Shown here one piece after another: positions 46,345 through 58,085 of a DNA stretch of 64,000 nucleotides. Location: assembly GCA_036365455.1 (NCBI GenBank), contig JAWQUS010000007.1, positions 15,392,001 through 15,456,000 on the forward strand. Reading direction: 5' to 3'. Positions within the stretch are counted from its first letter, which is position 1, and every line of letters begins with the position of its first letter. A program made the translations under genes and the position numbers. This stretch comes from Macrosoma leucophasiata (lineage: Eukaryota; Arthropoda; Insecta; Lepidoptera; Hedylidae). The notes below the pieces were generated by a model. That model searched no databases. It saw only the letters and a program-made list of their open reading frames with translations, and was not told the origin of the DNA.

Positions 46345-47347
46345 TATTAGTAGTGGGCGTTGAATGAACGAACAGTTTTTTAGACTGTTTCTTGGTCGTC
46401 GACTAATAAACTAGTTTACTGTTCAATGATAAACTAGTTTACCAATAAACGGCGCGATGCGCGCGACATTTGTATGTTTTCCGTTTACTGAACTAGTCGA
46501 TCAACGTCAACGTCGTCAACTACTCAAATATAAAACGTTGTCGTTTCGTGAACTTTCGTGTCGACGCACGACGCGACGCGTGAACCGTGCGAGACGGCAA
46601 CAATGCACGAATGCACGATTGTTCAGGTTGTAGGAGATGGAAATGAGTAGTCCCATGTTGGTGATCACCATATAATCCGGAATTTACAGAGTTACATTTT
46701 TACGGTTACTTTAGGCGGGTTGAGGTGGGTGTGCGCGGCACTAATGGTGAGATTCACAGACCGCACTTCGACTTTACTTTCAGCAAAGTATGCTTAGAAC
46801 TGTCAGTACAGTATGGGATTTGACAGTTCGAAGCGTACTTTGCTTGAAAGTAAAGTCGTAGTGCGGTCTGTGAATCTCGCCCTAAGAGTTACGGGACAAC
46901 TGACGACGCAACGCTAAGCTAAGCTTGCGGCGTTTATATTATAATGCTTAATAATGTGACGCTACAAATTTAAGACTCAGTAATATAATACCTAAACATT
47001 TCCATCAAATGTCGTTCACTTTAACCATACGCGCATAATATGTAAGAAATAAACTTGTTGAAAAATATTTAATTAATTCATGCATCGTTGACGGTAAACG
47101 GTCAGCGTAATCCACATAATCGACTAAATTTCAAAACTAGTCCACGAAATAAACTAGTCGAAAAATAGACTGCTTCATAAACTCATGTATCGTTGACGGT
47201 AAACGGTCAAACAACATAATCGACTACATTTCAAAACTAGTTCACGAAATAAACTAGTCGAAAAAAAGCTGTTTTTTCGACTAGTTTACAGTTCACGGTA
47301 AACGGTCTCGTTGCGTTGACGTGAAAACCGTCGACGACCCACGTCTA
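46345..47347. mobile_element. hAT-like DNA transposon, non-autonomous
   Basis: Exact 8-bp target duplications GTGTGCAT lie at 46,337-46,344 and 47,348-47,355. Imperfect terminal repeats share TAG..GTGGG.CGT.GA (left TAGTAGTGGGCGTTGA, right inverted TAGACGTGGGTCGTCGA). The interior has many AACTAGTTTA/ACTAGTCGAAAAA motifs in both orientations near both ends, and a near-duplicate of about 120 bp at 47,080-47,265. It has about 1,003 bp and no transposase ORF. A MITE is nested inside. Confidence 0.88.
46745..46882. mobile_element. Palindromic MITE nested in the hAT element
   Basis: Arms of about 60 bp (46,745-46,805 and 46,821-46,882) fold into one hairpin. The ends are TGGTGAGATTCACAGACCGC and its near-complement. 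TAA flanks both sides (46,742-46,744 and 46,883-46,885), as in PIF/Harbinger-type MITEs. Such a long hairpin could be processed as a small-RNA precursor if transcribed. Confidence 0.85.
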
Positions 47348-47355
47348 GTGTGCAT

Positions 47356-48488
47356 AGGTATATACTCCACTAACAATAAGGTACAAATAATAATTTAATT
47401 AATCTGGAATGAGTGCCATTCATTACGTGACCAAAAATGTATGTAAATATATATACTTCATTAGTTATGTTCTGAGTCCCTTATTATCTTGTCATCACTG
47501 ATGTTACACATTTGATTATACATTATCGCGAAGGAGTTTATAGCTACTTAATCTCTCCAGACACGAGAAAAATATGAGAATTAAAATTCAATTGTGTCTC
47601 GCCGCCGGTGGGCGTACGATCCTTGAAGGATTAATAGAAACATCCCAATATCACCTATTTCCATTAGCCCTTGGTCCTTGAGAAATGACTTGCTAACGCT
47701 AATTAATAATTTAAAAATAGTATTGTATATTTAAAACAAGTATTACATAGTAAATAGTCATCCTCCATTGCTTCTTCTACATTCATCACTCTTTTCATGA
47801 ATGCTTGTTTGCATGTTTTGATGAATCTGGAAGTCCTTTGCCAAACTCAGTGCAATACATGCATACAAATACGATATAAAAAACTTTTGGTGTTATAAGC
47901 TTATAATATCAAATCAAAAAATAAAACCGTACACTGAGTGCCGTAAAGTTTTGAACAAACCAAAAGCGAAGTACTAAAATAAAGCGAAGATTCTGGTGCT
48001 ATTTTGTAAGAAGAATTTGAAATAACTGGCAAGTAAAGTTTGCAACCACAGACTTGAAGAGCAGAACTGGTGAGAATAAATTAAAGTTTTAAACATGAAA
48101 ATTGAGGAATATTCGTGTTTATTAACATTTGCTGGCAATATTTATCTTCGTTGTGTAAGTAGTGTTCCAATAAATGATGAAAACCAAAATTGACATGGAC
48201 GTACCTACATCGCTATCGCGATTGTTGTTTCAGTTTGGTCCGAAAGTTTTCTAATCCGCTATTCTTTGCGAAACTTTTCCAATATTGCGAACATAACTGA
48301 CTCACGTACACAGTTCATACCTAAAACACTATTCAGATCGTAGGATCAATATTTATTTCTTTTAAGAGTAGCTATGGGTGTCTAATGTGTTCATCACTAA
48401 GTGCGTTGTTTGATGAATGCAAGTTACTTTCAATTATACTTACCTATACTTTCATGATATTTATTCCTAATTTAGCTTTTATTCTTTA
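47356..48488. other. Unique AT-rich stretch
   Basis: Nothing recognised. Confidence 0.5.
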
Positions 48489-49942
48489 CTAGCGGACCCG
48501 ACAGACTTCGTCCTGTCAAAAACACAATGTATCACGCACCGGCGCCATCTACTTAAAATGAAACGTACTTATTTTCGTGAGGGATACTTACACACCACGT
48601 ACTTTTCTCTTGAATTTTTTCCTGAATTTTCTTTGCTATAACGCTCACGGAGCCCAGCGAATGCAAAACCGTGGAAATCAGTTCGTGCGTTCTGGAGTTA
48701 TAGCGTCAGGAAGGAAAACCCGACTTATTTTTTATTATTTGTAGTATTGTGTAGTCACCAAAAGTTACTAAAAATCAATATGAAGCTGTGAACTTACCGT
48801 GATTAACAAACACTTATTAGCAAACAAAAATCTTCAGCAAACAAAAATCTTCAAAATAAAACTTTATCAAAAACATTTTAAACTTATTGTGTTTTTTTTT
48901 TAATTTTATGGCATCGTTTTTTTATGCATATTGCCAGTGTCAAGTGAAACGATATTTCGTATTCGTATTAAATGAAACGTAAAAGTCAGAGTTGTCAGTC
49001 AATTTATCAGTCCATCAGTCAGTCACAGTCAGTAATTCTAGTAAAGCGATGGCTACTTTACCAGAACATTTACAATGAACTTTTGGAGGTAACCCGAAAA
49101 AACGTGTTTTCGCACTGTTATTCTATTTCACTATACCCGAGCTCTGTAATAAGCTTATATCAAACAAAATGCCACCAACTTTATTTAATATAACTCAAAA
49201 ATACACCAATAAAATAAAATAAGAGCACCACACGCATCTTTCATGGTGCCCGCAAAATCCGTTGTCGCGGTTATGGGTGTGATGTCATAGATTAGTGATG
49301 GTCAACTCGAGTGCCTAACCCGAGTGTACTCGAGTTGGACGTAGCTCGAATCTACGCGACTTGAATTCTCTCTAACTCGACTTCGAAAAAAAATTCAAGC
49401 ATATAATTTAACTTAGGAAAAAATATTCTTTGTGATACTAATTATCTTATTTTCTTGAAAATATTGTGATTACTGATTATAAAAAAAGTTTAATTGATAG
49501 TAAATATTATTTTAAATACTTAAATAAATGATTGGATTTCACTCGAGTTAAATCGAGTAATATTTTTTCCGAGTTGGCACATCACTATGACAGATTACCA
49601 CAGATTTTTTTTAAAGTTGATGTCTACCACAGATTACTAAGTATGCGAACAAATGATGCTCGAATTTAATTAAGTAATCACGTTTCCGAACAAACGATGC
49701 TCTTTCAATGTAGTCTATGGCTGTGAATGACATTGACATTCGTTACGCGCGTTTTTGCAAATATACAAAATTAAATGTATATTTTTCAATATTTCTGAGA
49801 GATTTGCTTAATATTTTTTTCCTTAAGAACCTTCTCCTATTAATAAGAAATACAACAAAAAAAGAATTAGTGAAATCGGTCCAGCCATTCACGCGTGATG
49901 CCGTGACCAAGGAAAACGGGTTGCATTTTTATATATATAAGA
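48489..49942 (-). mobile_element. Helitron, about 1.45 kb, with nested MITE
   Basis: Minus strand begins TCTTATATATATAAAAATGC, then GAATGGCTGGACCGATTTC. It ends GACGAAGTCTGTCGGGTCCG CTAG, flanked by A (48,488) and T (49,943). The terminal hairpin differs from the CCGGGTCAG type at 40.5 kb. No Rep/helicase coding is evident, and a 73-codon ORF at 48,972 has no known domain. Ends may belong to one element interrupted by other insertions. Confidence 0.65.
49293..49587. mobile_element. hAT-type MITE
   Basis: Ends TAGTGATGGTCAACTCGA and, inverted, TAGTGATGTGCCAACTCGGA. The 8-bp flanks TCATAGAT and TGACAGAT match 6 of 8, as a decayed hAT duplication would. CTCGAGT motifs are clustered inside both ends. 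295 bp, no ORF. Confidence 0.82.
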
Positions 49943-51370
49943 TGTCATAAAAGTGAGACATTCATAGACACTCCACCTGTAGTCAGAAGTAGTAGAAGGG
50001 AAGCCCAAATGGGGACTTTAGTTTTTATTCGAGCGGACCAGGATGTCCTACAAATTTTTCGGACAACGTTGCTGTTAAATTATATCTGTTTTTTTAAAAA
50101 AATAAATCAGCTGGTTGGTTATTATTTCTCATGACCTTGTTATTTAGGTAATACCTGCTTGAGAAGGGTTTGATAAAACCTTTAATTGCATCGGTGCAAT
50201 AATGTATTGAGTATTAATTTTGTAAGACAAATATTTTGCTCGGTTTATTGAGATAATTATCTTCAGAATCAACATAATATATATCCGGTTAGCAATATTT
50301 TAATTCGTCAAATCAATCTTTCATCCTTGCGACCCCTATTAACTATCATTTACCAAAATTGTTGTAAGGAAAAAAGTTAGACGTCTAGTCGAAATGAAAC
50401 TATTCACGAAAAATCAGTTTGTTAGTAATAAAAGGTAATAAAATGTTCTAGGGATCCCATACCATTATAGGTAAGATAACGCGGAAGCCTGCGCCCCAAA
50501 ACTCACCACAGCACCAGTAGCACCACATCAGTTGTCAGTTTATTTTCCCCGAAATTCAAGCAAAGGTGAAATCCATTCATATATTTCAAATACCTCCCTT
50601 TCAATAGTCGAATTTGATTTAGTCAGTTCCACAGTTGAATTAATCACTCGCCCATGTAACGTATGTATGTTCGGGTTGACGCTAATTTCGTCAATGCATT
50701 CAACAACCGCGACGCTTTGTACCGAAGCAACTACGAGCTAAGTAAATTAACAAGTGATGCATCGCAAAAGTCAATAATGTTTATACTCGTATTTATTTAC
50801 CGGCAATTAAGTTGCTGTTCTGCCTGTGTTAATCGTATTTTATTGCAGTATCATTAAGTAATATTTTGAACGTTTGAGAGGGTTTATTTCAAAGGCCGAA
50901 AAAGAAATCACGCGTTTGTTACATACATTGGGTAAAGGAGAATGACCAAAAGTCGCCCTGATTGGCGTCTTAACAACTTGTATGTAGAAAATTGTTTTTT
51001 GAATTTAGATTTCACTCACATTTTTTACACGTTAAAACGAATGGGGATTTACAAGATATTTTTTAAAAGTTAATAAATTATTTTGTAGTGAACTACCAAT
51101 CACAGACCAATAACCAAGCTGCCAATGTCAACACCATTGCATTATCTACTTTTTTGCGTTGGACACTGGTCATTTTAGAACCTTTATAATTTCGTCGAAA
51201 TAAAATCGATTTCAACGATCGATTGTTTTATTATCGAGATTCAACGGAATAGATTATTCATGTCTACTATTTGTCTTGTATAATCACTAGGTATCGAGTG
51301 GATATAATTTGATTAGTACCTTAGTTTTGACTTAGCTCAAATTCATCTTAAAAATGTCTCACTTTTTATT
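49943..51370. other. Unique AT-rich stretch
   Basis: Two overlapping ORFs at 50,532-50,857 have no recognised domain. A region near 50,481-50,525 is GC-richer. No gene is called. Confidence 0.4.
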
Positions 51371-51371
51371 A

Positions 51372-51455
51372 TCATGAAGCGGCAAATAGAAAAACAGTTT
51401 ACATTGATGGTAAGTGAATATATAGCATGAAAACACCCACATGAAAACCAGATAT
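51372..51455 (-). repeat. SINE remnant (GGTGGTAGAG family, 3' part)
   Basis: ATGAAGCGGCAAATAGAAAAACAG..CACATTGATGGTAAGTGA-like sequence and ACACCCACATGAAAACCAG follow the family on the minus strand. Strongly eroded. Confidence 0.4.
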
Positions 51456-52020
51456 TTATTTATTAATTGTTAAGTATTTAATATTTGTCTGGTTTTATTA
51501 TTACTACCTGGAAAAGAATCATGACTACGCCATGCGGTTAAACTATAATACCTACTTAATGTAAGTAAAACAGCTAAGATGCTACACAATACTTTAAAAT
51601 AGTCTTTGCTTATTTTAATAACCTCTGGCAGGTACAGCACACTAAACTTAACCTCAAAATAACCAAAAGTTCGTAATGCAGTTCCTTAAAAACTCCTATT
51701 GATACCTTCTTTCTTTTTTGCGCACGCATTTCTTAAGATTTTGCCTATATTTTGCGAGTAATCCCGTCGAGACGCAAGAAGGGCGAACTCCCATACAAAA
51801 TTGGTCATTTTTTTTTTGAGAAAAAATTGGACGTATTGTTTTTTTTTTTTGTAAAATCGCGTAAATAAGCACGATAACTCCTTAACAATGGTTTTATTTC
51901 AATGACTGCCGCGCAGTAAATCTAACATACTAGGTATATTTCAGACCATAGCTGCATTGTGTCGTCGATGTTTCAGACATACCTAAGTATAAACACAGTA
52001 CAGTTACCCAGCAAGAAATG

Positions 52021-52215
52021 TTGCACATCGATCCTACGAAAGAGACAATCGGCTAGTTTCGACTTCGTAAAGCCTTATCTCTCCTGCACACTGCCCACCT
52101 AAGCACTGATAGTCCGATATTGGTCAAAACTTGATCAAAATGGTCGACAAACGTCACATAAGTAAGTTGCAAAAGAGATAACGCTCAACAGGCCCGAAAT
52201 AAGCCGAAGTCTCGT
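52021..52215. mobile_element. Foldback MITE, second copy
   Basis: Collinear with 24,610-24,817. GAGACAATCGGCTAGTTTCG pairs with CGAAATAAGCCGAAGTCTC, with the CCGATATTGGTCAAAACTTG centre in common. Confidence 0.72.
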
Positions 52216-52730
52216 TGCTAAGGAACCGCGCTCGAATACACCCCGCGGTGAACCACCCGCTGTCTGTTTTGGTGACTGGATAATTTTTTGGGGTTTGAAA
52301 TTAATCCGTCTAGCATCTACAGCATAGGAACTCTGAAGAAACACAAGTACTTATCTAGTACGGAATATGGCATATGACCGCGCTGAATCGCCCCTCCGAA
52401 GTTTTCACATGAGTTGTCCTACATAATTACAACAACTTTAATCGTCAGGTTGCAGCCCACCATGCGTTTATCACGTCGTCTGGATGATCCTCCCTTTTCA
52501 TGTGAGGAACATTACATCCCGTTCCTTCATACGAGTTTTATTCTCAATAAATTAATACAGACCTGGGGGGCGACCGCCTAACTGAAATGCTTTCGTTAAG
52601 AACGTTATTTTGTCCGTTTCGTACCGCCTATTAAAACATTTTGCTCTTAGGGCTCTACCTCACCGGGATTCCATGGCGACGTCGCCGGCTACGTATCCAA
52701 GCAGATGGTATGGAAATAAATGACTTTTCC

Positions 52731-53018
52731 ACTGGTGGTAGAGCTCCAGTGACGGAGCTCGAGGGCGTAAGCACCACCACATTACCTAATATACTTGTCG
52801 CTAAATGGTAGTGTTCAGCACTATCGTGTTCCGGTCAGGTGGTAATGTATGGCCCCGTAATTTCCGGTACAGAGGCATAACACCTTAGGCCTCAGGAGTG
52901 GTAACGCATCTGCATTTTGACCTTGGTCTTTGTGTGGGTGTCTATAGGCTCATCTCATCACTTAACATCAATGTGAACTGCATGCTTGTTTGCCACTTCC
53001 AAAACATTAAAATAAAAA
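52731..53018 (+). repeat. GGTGGTAGAG-family SINE, full length
   Basis: From CACTGGTGGTAGAGCTCCAG to CCACTTCCAAAACATTAAAA, collinear with the reference copy at 34,494. Few changes. Confidence 0.88.
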
Positions 53019-56000
53019 CATGGTACCTGACTCACCTGGCCACCTTGTGGCGACGTCTCCACACGTGAGCCCTTAAGTGTGAAACGAAGGACGAAAACAC
53101 TTCCAGGAAAAAGTTAGCTGATACGAAACTGATAAGATGTTGTCATAATCGAAACCTAAACGAACGCATTTGGGTTAGGCGGTCGGCCCCCTTGCCAGAA
53201 CAATTTTACAGGTATTTATTTTATTGTTCAAGTTTCATTCAAATGGGTACTCGACCAATTAGTTTAAAACTTATTATACATTTTGCTAAGCAACATTACG
53301 TAAGACAGGATCCGAGGCTTATAATGCAAATAAAAATAATTATAAATACAAAATATTGTAATTTGAATAATGTAAATCGCCTAGAAACAACAACTGCCGA
53401 CTTCGGAAGCGAGATTGGTTTGAAAGAAAAACGACATTTAAATTTCAAATCTTTATTCGACACCATATTTTACGCATTCCACTGAAACACCAAATTGTAA
53501 CAAAATGTCGATATTGAGCTCAATCGGTTGTAACAACAATAAAATACTGCAGTAATACTGAAAGTTTAACTCGTTCTTAACATAAATATTTACTAACTAA
53601 ATCCACAACAATCCATATTAACATTAACAACACCAAATTTAATCTGGACTCCACACATGGTTAACAAAATGTTAAGTACCTGAATAGATTCATTATTCAT
53701 TATTTATTTCCGATTAATAAACTTGACATAACAAAACCAACTTCATGAGTCTATGACTCAAACTCATATAAATTCTCATCAAGTATTGAAATAATACCAG
53801 TTTAATATTTTACGTCTTACATAAATAATATTATGCGGTCAGATAACGTCTCCCAATAAATAATTGTACCTGCGCTGAATAATAGTTGATACATATTTCA
53901 ATTTCATCATGCAATTCCTTACAGGAAATTATAGGCAATTCACAAATTTTCTAATGACCAGCCGTCATACATCGACGACCCATGTTGTAAATAAGTTGTA
54001 TTTATTTTTGGTTACGTTAATTGCTACAAGTATTCACGAAATCACAAAAATAATATTATACAATACTGTACAATCACGTAACTAAATAAATAGGTTTTGG
54101 AATATAATAGTATTAGCTAATTTATCAATTCCATACTTACATTTACTGACACCTATCTATTGTCCGACATTTGGACTGAAACGAACGTTAATTTTTTGCT
54201 ATGAATAGTCACATTTTGTCACAATGTGGATAAAGACGCAACAACATAATTATCGCGCTTATCGCTCATATTTGCACACTTTAATCAACATCAATTCCTG
54301 AGAAGATAAAAATTTGGACGAGTACCGGAGCAAGCAAATTATTCTTTGAGCTACTAAAAACATACGTGCTCCATTACTATGACGCCTGTCCCATTAACTT
54401 TTACGGAGCATATTACACTTAGGCAAGAAGCATTTCCTCGAGAAACGATCGTGGGATCTTAAAAACCCGATGCCTTTATTCAATGTGAGGCCGTGAACAT
54501 CCTACTGATACCTTTCAAATGGTTCGCAACATTCTTCGGTGAAACAGCTCCCACATATGGCTCGGTTGTAACATTTGGTGTACCGAAAATTGTGGAGAGT
54601 TAGTAAGTAAAACGTAATAAGCAATTTAAATCTCGCTAAAAGCGTTGAACGGAAAGGAGGTTGCAAAACCCTAATGAATGTGGCATGTACACCGCACGGT
54701 ATCTACTCGTAGTATTTAGAGCACACGTTAAGGTATATACGGACGACGCGAGGAGGTTTAACATAATGAGATATTAAGGATAAAAGGCCCGTTTAGAAGG
54801 CCCGAGCCAAAGAAAGGCTAATTTCGGGCGAATATTGTGGATTTCGCTCAATTCTACGGGTGTTTATATAATGGCATCTACGTAATGGTTCATTACCCTG
54901 TTTACCTTTGAATTTAAATACAATCGATTGAATTAGCTAACAAATAGATGTAGCACGTGTACTCGTCCATTTGTCGATTCGGTTAATAGTTTTCAATATT
55001 TACTTATCAAAAACTACTTGAAATTAATAAATCTCACTTAAAATAACTTTACATAAAATCACAACATACGTAATACTTTTAAGTAATGTACTTGCTACAT
55101 TCGTGAAACACATTCTCTTTGGTAAAATCATATATATTTACACCTAACATGGGTTTGTCCTTAGTCTTTTTCGCGCTATTTTATTGTTATATTCACATTC
55201 ATTTTATATAACTATATGCGAGTGTATTCTCGCAAGAGCCTACATTAACCTCTCGTCTATAACTGATCTTGGAACATAACAATAGTAGAGAAGTACTAAG
55301 TAGGTATTCCTTTTAGTAAATATTTCTTTGTCCATCCAACTCATAAAATTACCATAGTACACAAGTGAAACAACTAAGAATATTTAAATAATATTGTAAT
55401 ATTTTAGCATTCCCTATTAGTAACAGTGTTAAATATAAAGCGAATTCGAACTTTTGGTGTGAGTTAAGTATCAAAATGGCGGATAATGATAATTATGCAT
55501 ATGTATGGCTTAATGCATACGAGTGTGTTTTGCTATTCTTGAGCTTGCAAATGTAATGCCTGTATGGCTATAATAACCATAAATTACCATCTTAACGGAA
55601 CACATACGTGTTGAGCATTAATATTGTATGGCAGTTAAAGCGGAAGCGAGGGACTCCACCGCCCTTCGCTTCTCGAGATCTTTAGCAGTAACAAAGTATA
55701 AAATTATACTTAAATGGACGAACTTAACAATCCCTAGCCACTGTTATGTGTTCCAACGAGTCCGAGCCTATAGCGAATAGAGCAGAAAAGTGAAGACGTG
55801 TTTACATACCTACATATTTACATCTGCTGTTCGCGAATAAGGTAGATCTCGTCCTGTCGCATCATTCCACATAAACAAAACGTACTTACTCGATGTTTAC
55901 ACTATTTACATACCGATTCATAACTCACAAACGGCTATAATCACTATATACATGAGGCTTTTTGAATCACAATTGCGTCCGTTCATTCACTACAACCTCG

Positions 56001-56023
56001 GCCGAGTCCAATTTCTCCAAATC
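53019..56023 (-). other. Probable 3' UTR and downstream flank of neuroligin
   Basis: The stretch directly downstream of the neuroligin stop is almost free of the repeats that crowd the rest of the window, as expected for a long neuronal 3' UTR or selected flank. A minus-strand AATAAA (TTTATT at 55,180-55,185) and others near 54,475 and 53,452 are candidate polyadenylation signals. Which is used cannot be told. A 97-codon plus-strand ORF at 53,192 has no known domain. Confidence 0.45.
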
Positions 56024-56893
56024 TCATACGGATATTTCCTGTATTTGCACTCTCTTCTTCATGATGCCCGGTGGAGCCGGCGCGGTGGGTGCGGGTGGCA
56101 CCCGGAGGATCCCGGAGCCGCCCGCCGCCTCCGAGTCGCCGTTACACTCCGCGGGCACCTCGCCCGAGTCCACCGGCCCGAACTTCACCTGGGTGGAACT
56201 ATCCACCACGCGTGGCTCGAACGTACTCGTCCGCCCCACCGGGTCCGTTCGCCCCTCCACCTTCTGTATGTCCGGCTTCTGGGTGTCGATGCACACGACG
56301 CTGCCCGCCTCTATCGCGCTCCCCACGCTCACGTCGGGCAGCGAGCTCCGCGCTGCGCGGTGCTTCTCATCGTAGCAGCTGTACTCGCCGAAAGTCGGTT
56401 CCCCGCAGTCCGACAACGTCCGCAAATCGAATTTGGAACCGCCGCGGGGAACGTGCGCGGATTTGCACTCGAAGCCGAAACCTTTGCCGTCGAAGGCGCG
56501 CACCTCGTACTCTAGTTTGCCGTCGTAGTTGTCGGAGGAGGACGAGCTGCCGGCCTCGGCGAGGTCGTCCTTGGAGCGGCGGGGCCGGGAGCCCCGCTGG
56601 TGGTAGATGCCGGCGAATATGAGGACGTTGAGAAGGAGGAGGAAGCAGCCGACGGCGATGGTGACGGTGAGGGCGGCGGTGTAAGACTGGTAGTGGGAAG
56701 AGGCGAGTCGTCGGAGGAGAGCGTCGTCTGGCTGGACGGGAGCGGCGGTGGCGTTGGGAGGGCACTCGGTGGAGACGGGCGGTGGTGGAGAGGGGCGCGG
56801 TGGTGCAGTGCGCGGGGGTGGTGTGCTGCGGCTCCCCTCGCGCCCCGCCGCACCTTCCGCACTCACCACGTGCGGCACGTGGCCTCTTGACAT
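56024..56893 (-). CDS. Nlg: Neuroligin, C-terminal exon (partial gene)
   Basis: Neuroligins are postsynaptic adhesion proteins with a catalytically dead esterase ectodomain that binds neurexin. This exon encodes the end of one. About 289 residues are open from the first Met. Residues 25-55 are a Pro-rich stalk with an NAT glycosylation site at 47. YTAALTVTIAVGCFLLLLNV and following (about 71-97) is the transmembrane helix, in the neuroligin pattern. A basic stop-transfer QRGSRPRRSKDD and a Ser/acidic-rich tail follow. The last residues VQIQEISV end in a hydrophobic-X-hydrophobic PDZ ligand (I-S-V, class II type), unlike the vertebrate class I TRV end. The esterase exons are not in the window and should lie further right. 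The frame is open a little above the Met, and the exon's true 5' splice boundary (perhaps CACCAG near 56,914) is uncertain. High GC contrasts with its surroundings. Confidence 0.9.
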   Translation of the reverse strand: MSRGHVPHVVSAEGAAGREGSRSTPPPRTAPPRPSPPPPVSTECPPNATAAPVQPDDALLRRLASSHYQSYTAALTVTIAVGCFLLLLNVLIFAGIYHQRGSRPRRSKDDLAEAGSSSSSDNYDGKLEYEVRAFDGKGFGFECKSAHVPRGGSKFDLRTLSDCGEPTFGEYSCYDEKHRAARSSLPDVSVGSAIEAGSVVCIDTQKPDIQKVEGRTDPVGRTSTFEPRVVDSSTQVKFGPVDSGEVPAECNGDSEAAGGSGILRVPPAPTAPAPPGIMKKRVQIQEISV

Positions 56894-57153
56894 CGACTGT
56901 GGCCGTACTGCACCTGGTGAATTATGATCTAAGATTTGTTTACGTTTCAGTAACGTATAGGATTGCTGTCTTTGGCATTCAATTTAACAGTCTCGTGTTC
57001 CGTAAAAGGAACGATTCTAAGGGATCGAGATTTATTCGGAGTGAATATAAAGACTGGCAATTGTAGAAAGACAGGAGGTATGTAAAGATGTGTTTGCGCT
57101 ACACGCTGTCTGCTTCTACCTGTCCAGAAGGGACCATGCGCGGTATTATAGTG

Positions 57154-57320
57154 GTAACACACGACCGCCGGACCGAATCTGCCGACCAAATCCGCGCGAG
57201 CGGACCGCATCGGACTTGATTATTAATAATTCTGTCAGCCAGACTCGACGCACGGCCAGATTTCGTTCGGAGCGTACAGAATCCGCTGTCCGCTCCGTAC
57301 CAAATCCGGACGTGTGTTAA
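57154..57320. mobile_element. Small MITE with CACACG termini
   Basis: TAACACACGACCGCCGGA at the left and, inverted, TTAACACACGTCCGGATTTG at the right. The flanks GTAA/TTAA could be a TTAA target. The GC-rich interior has opposed CGGAGCG/CGCTCC blocks. No ORF belonging to the element is called. Confidence 0.55.
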
Positions 57321-57858
57321 GACTATTAGACGAATTAGAGCCCAGAATTGAAGGGGGTCAAACATTGGATTTACATAATTTGATTTCGATAAATTTTTAA
57401 AATTATGTTTTATTTGTCGTGACCGATGTCGGGTGGGGATCATGGTCTTCCAAACTCCCTAGACTTCTAGGACCGCCTGAACCATCGGAAACCGACTTTG
57501 CGTGAACGACAACACTATAACTAGAAGCAAAGTAATTCATTTGTTTTTACTAACGCTAATTAACGTTGGTATTATATAAAACAGGTTCTGTCTACGAAAC
57601 ATTGTGAATAATGGTATATATTCTCCTTTATTAATACTACCCACACACCCATCTCTGACAACTAATAAATCAGTTACCAAAACCCTGTCAAGAGCAAATC
57701 AGATTAATTCCTTAATTGTATCGTAGCGCCGGGTTTTTTGTATTTGCCGTGGTAATAAAGGAAGTAAAATAAATAGCAATTTCAAATTTATATTTACGAG
57801 TTTTTGTTATACAATGTTTTTGATCGCGGTATAATACATGGATGGTAAATAACGATTT
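57321..57858. other. Unique sequence
   Basis: Nothing recognised; probably neuroligin intron. Confidence 0.4.
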
Positions 57859-58085
57859 TTTTTAATGTTCTGGAAGTGGCAAACAATCATGCAGTTCACA
57901 TTGATGTTGACCAAGGTCAAAATGCAGATGCGTTACCACTCCTGAGGCCTAAGGTGTTATGCCTCTGTGCCGGAAAATACAGGGCCGTACATTACCACCT
58001 GACCGGAACACGATATTGCTGAACAATACCATTTAGCGGCAAGTATATTAGGTAATGCGGTGGTGCCTTAGCCTCTACCACCAGT
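57859..58085 (-). repeat. GGTGGTAGAG-family SINE with two internal deletions
   Basis: Minus strand from CTGGTGGTAGAGGCTAAGGC (hairpin lost) to the T-rich end at about 57,859. About 45 bp including the TCTATAGGCTGC block is missing near 57,909. Confidence 0.8.

Noticed and set aside
55952..56890. Several long overlapping ORFs on both strands across neuroligin
   Set aside because: They are GC-rich shadows of the true minus-strand frame.
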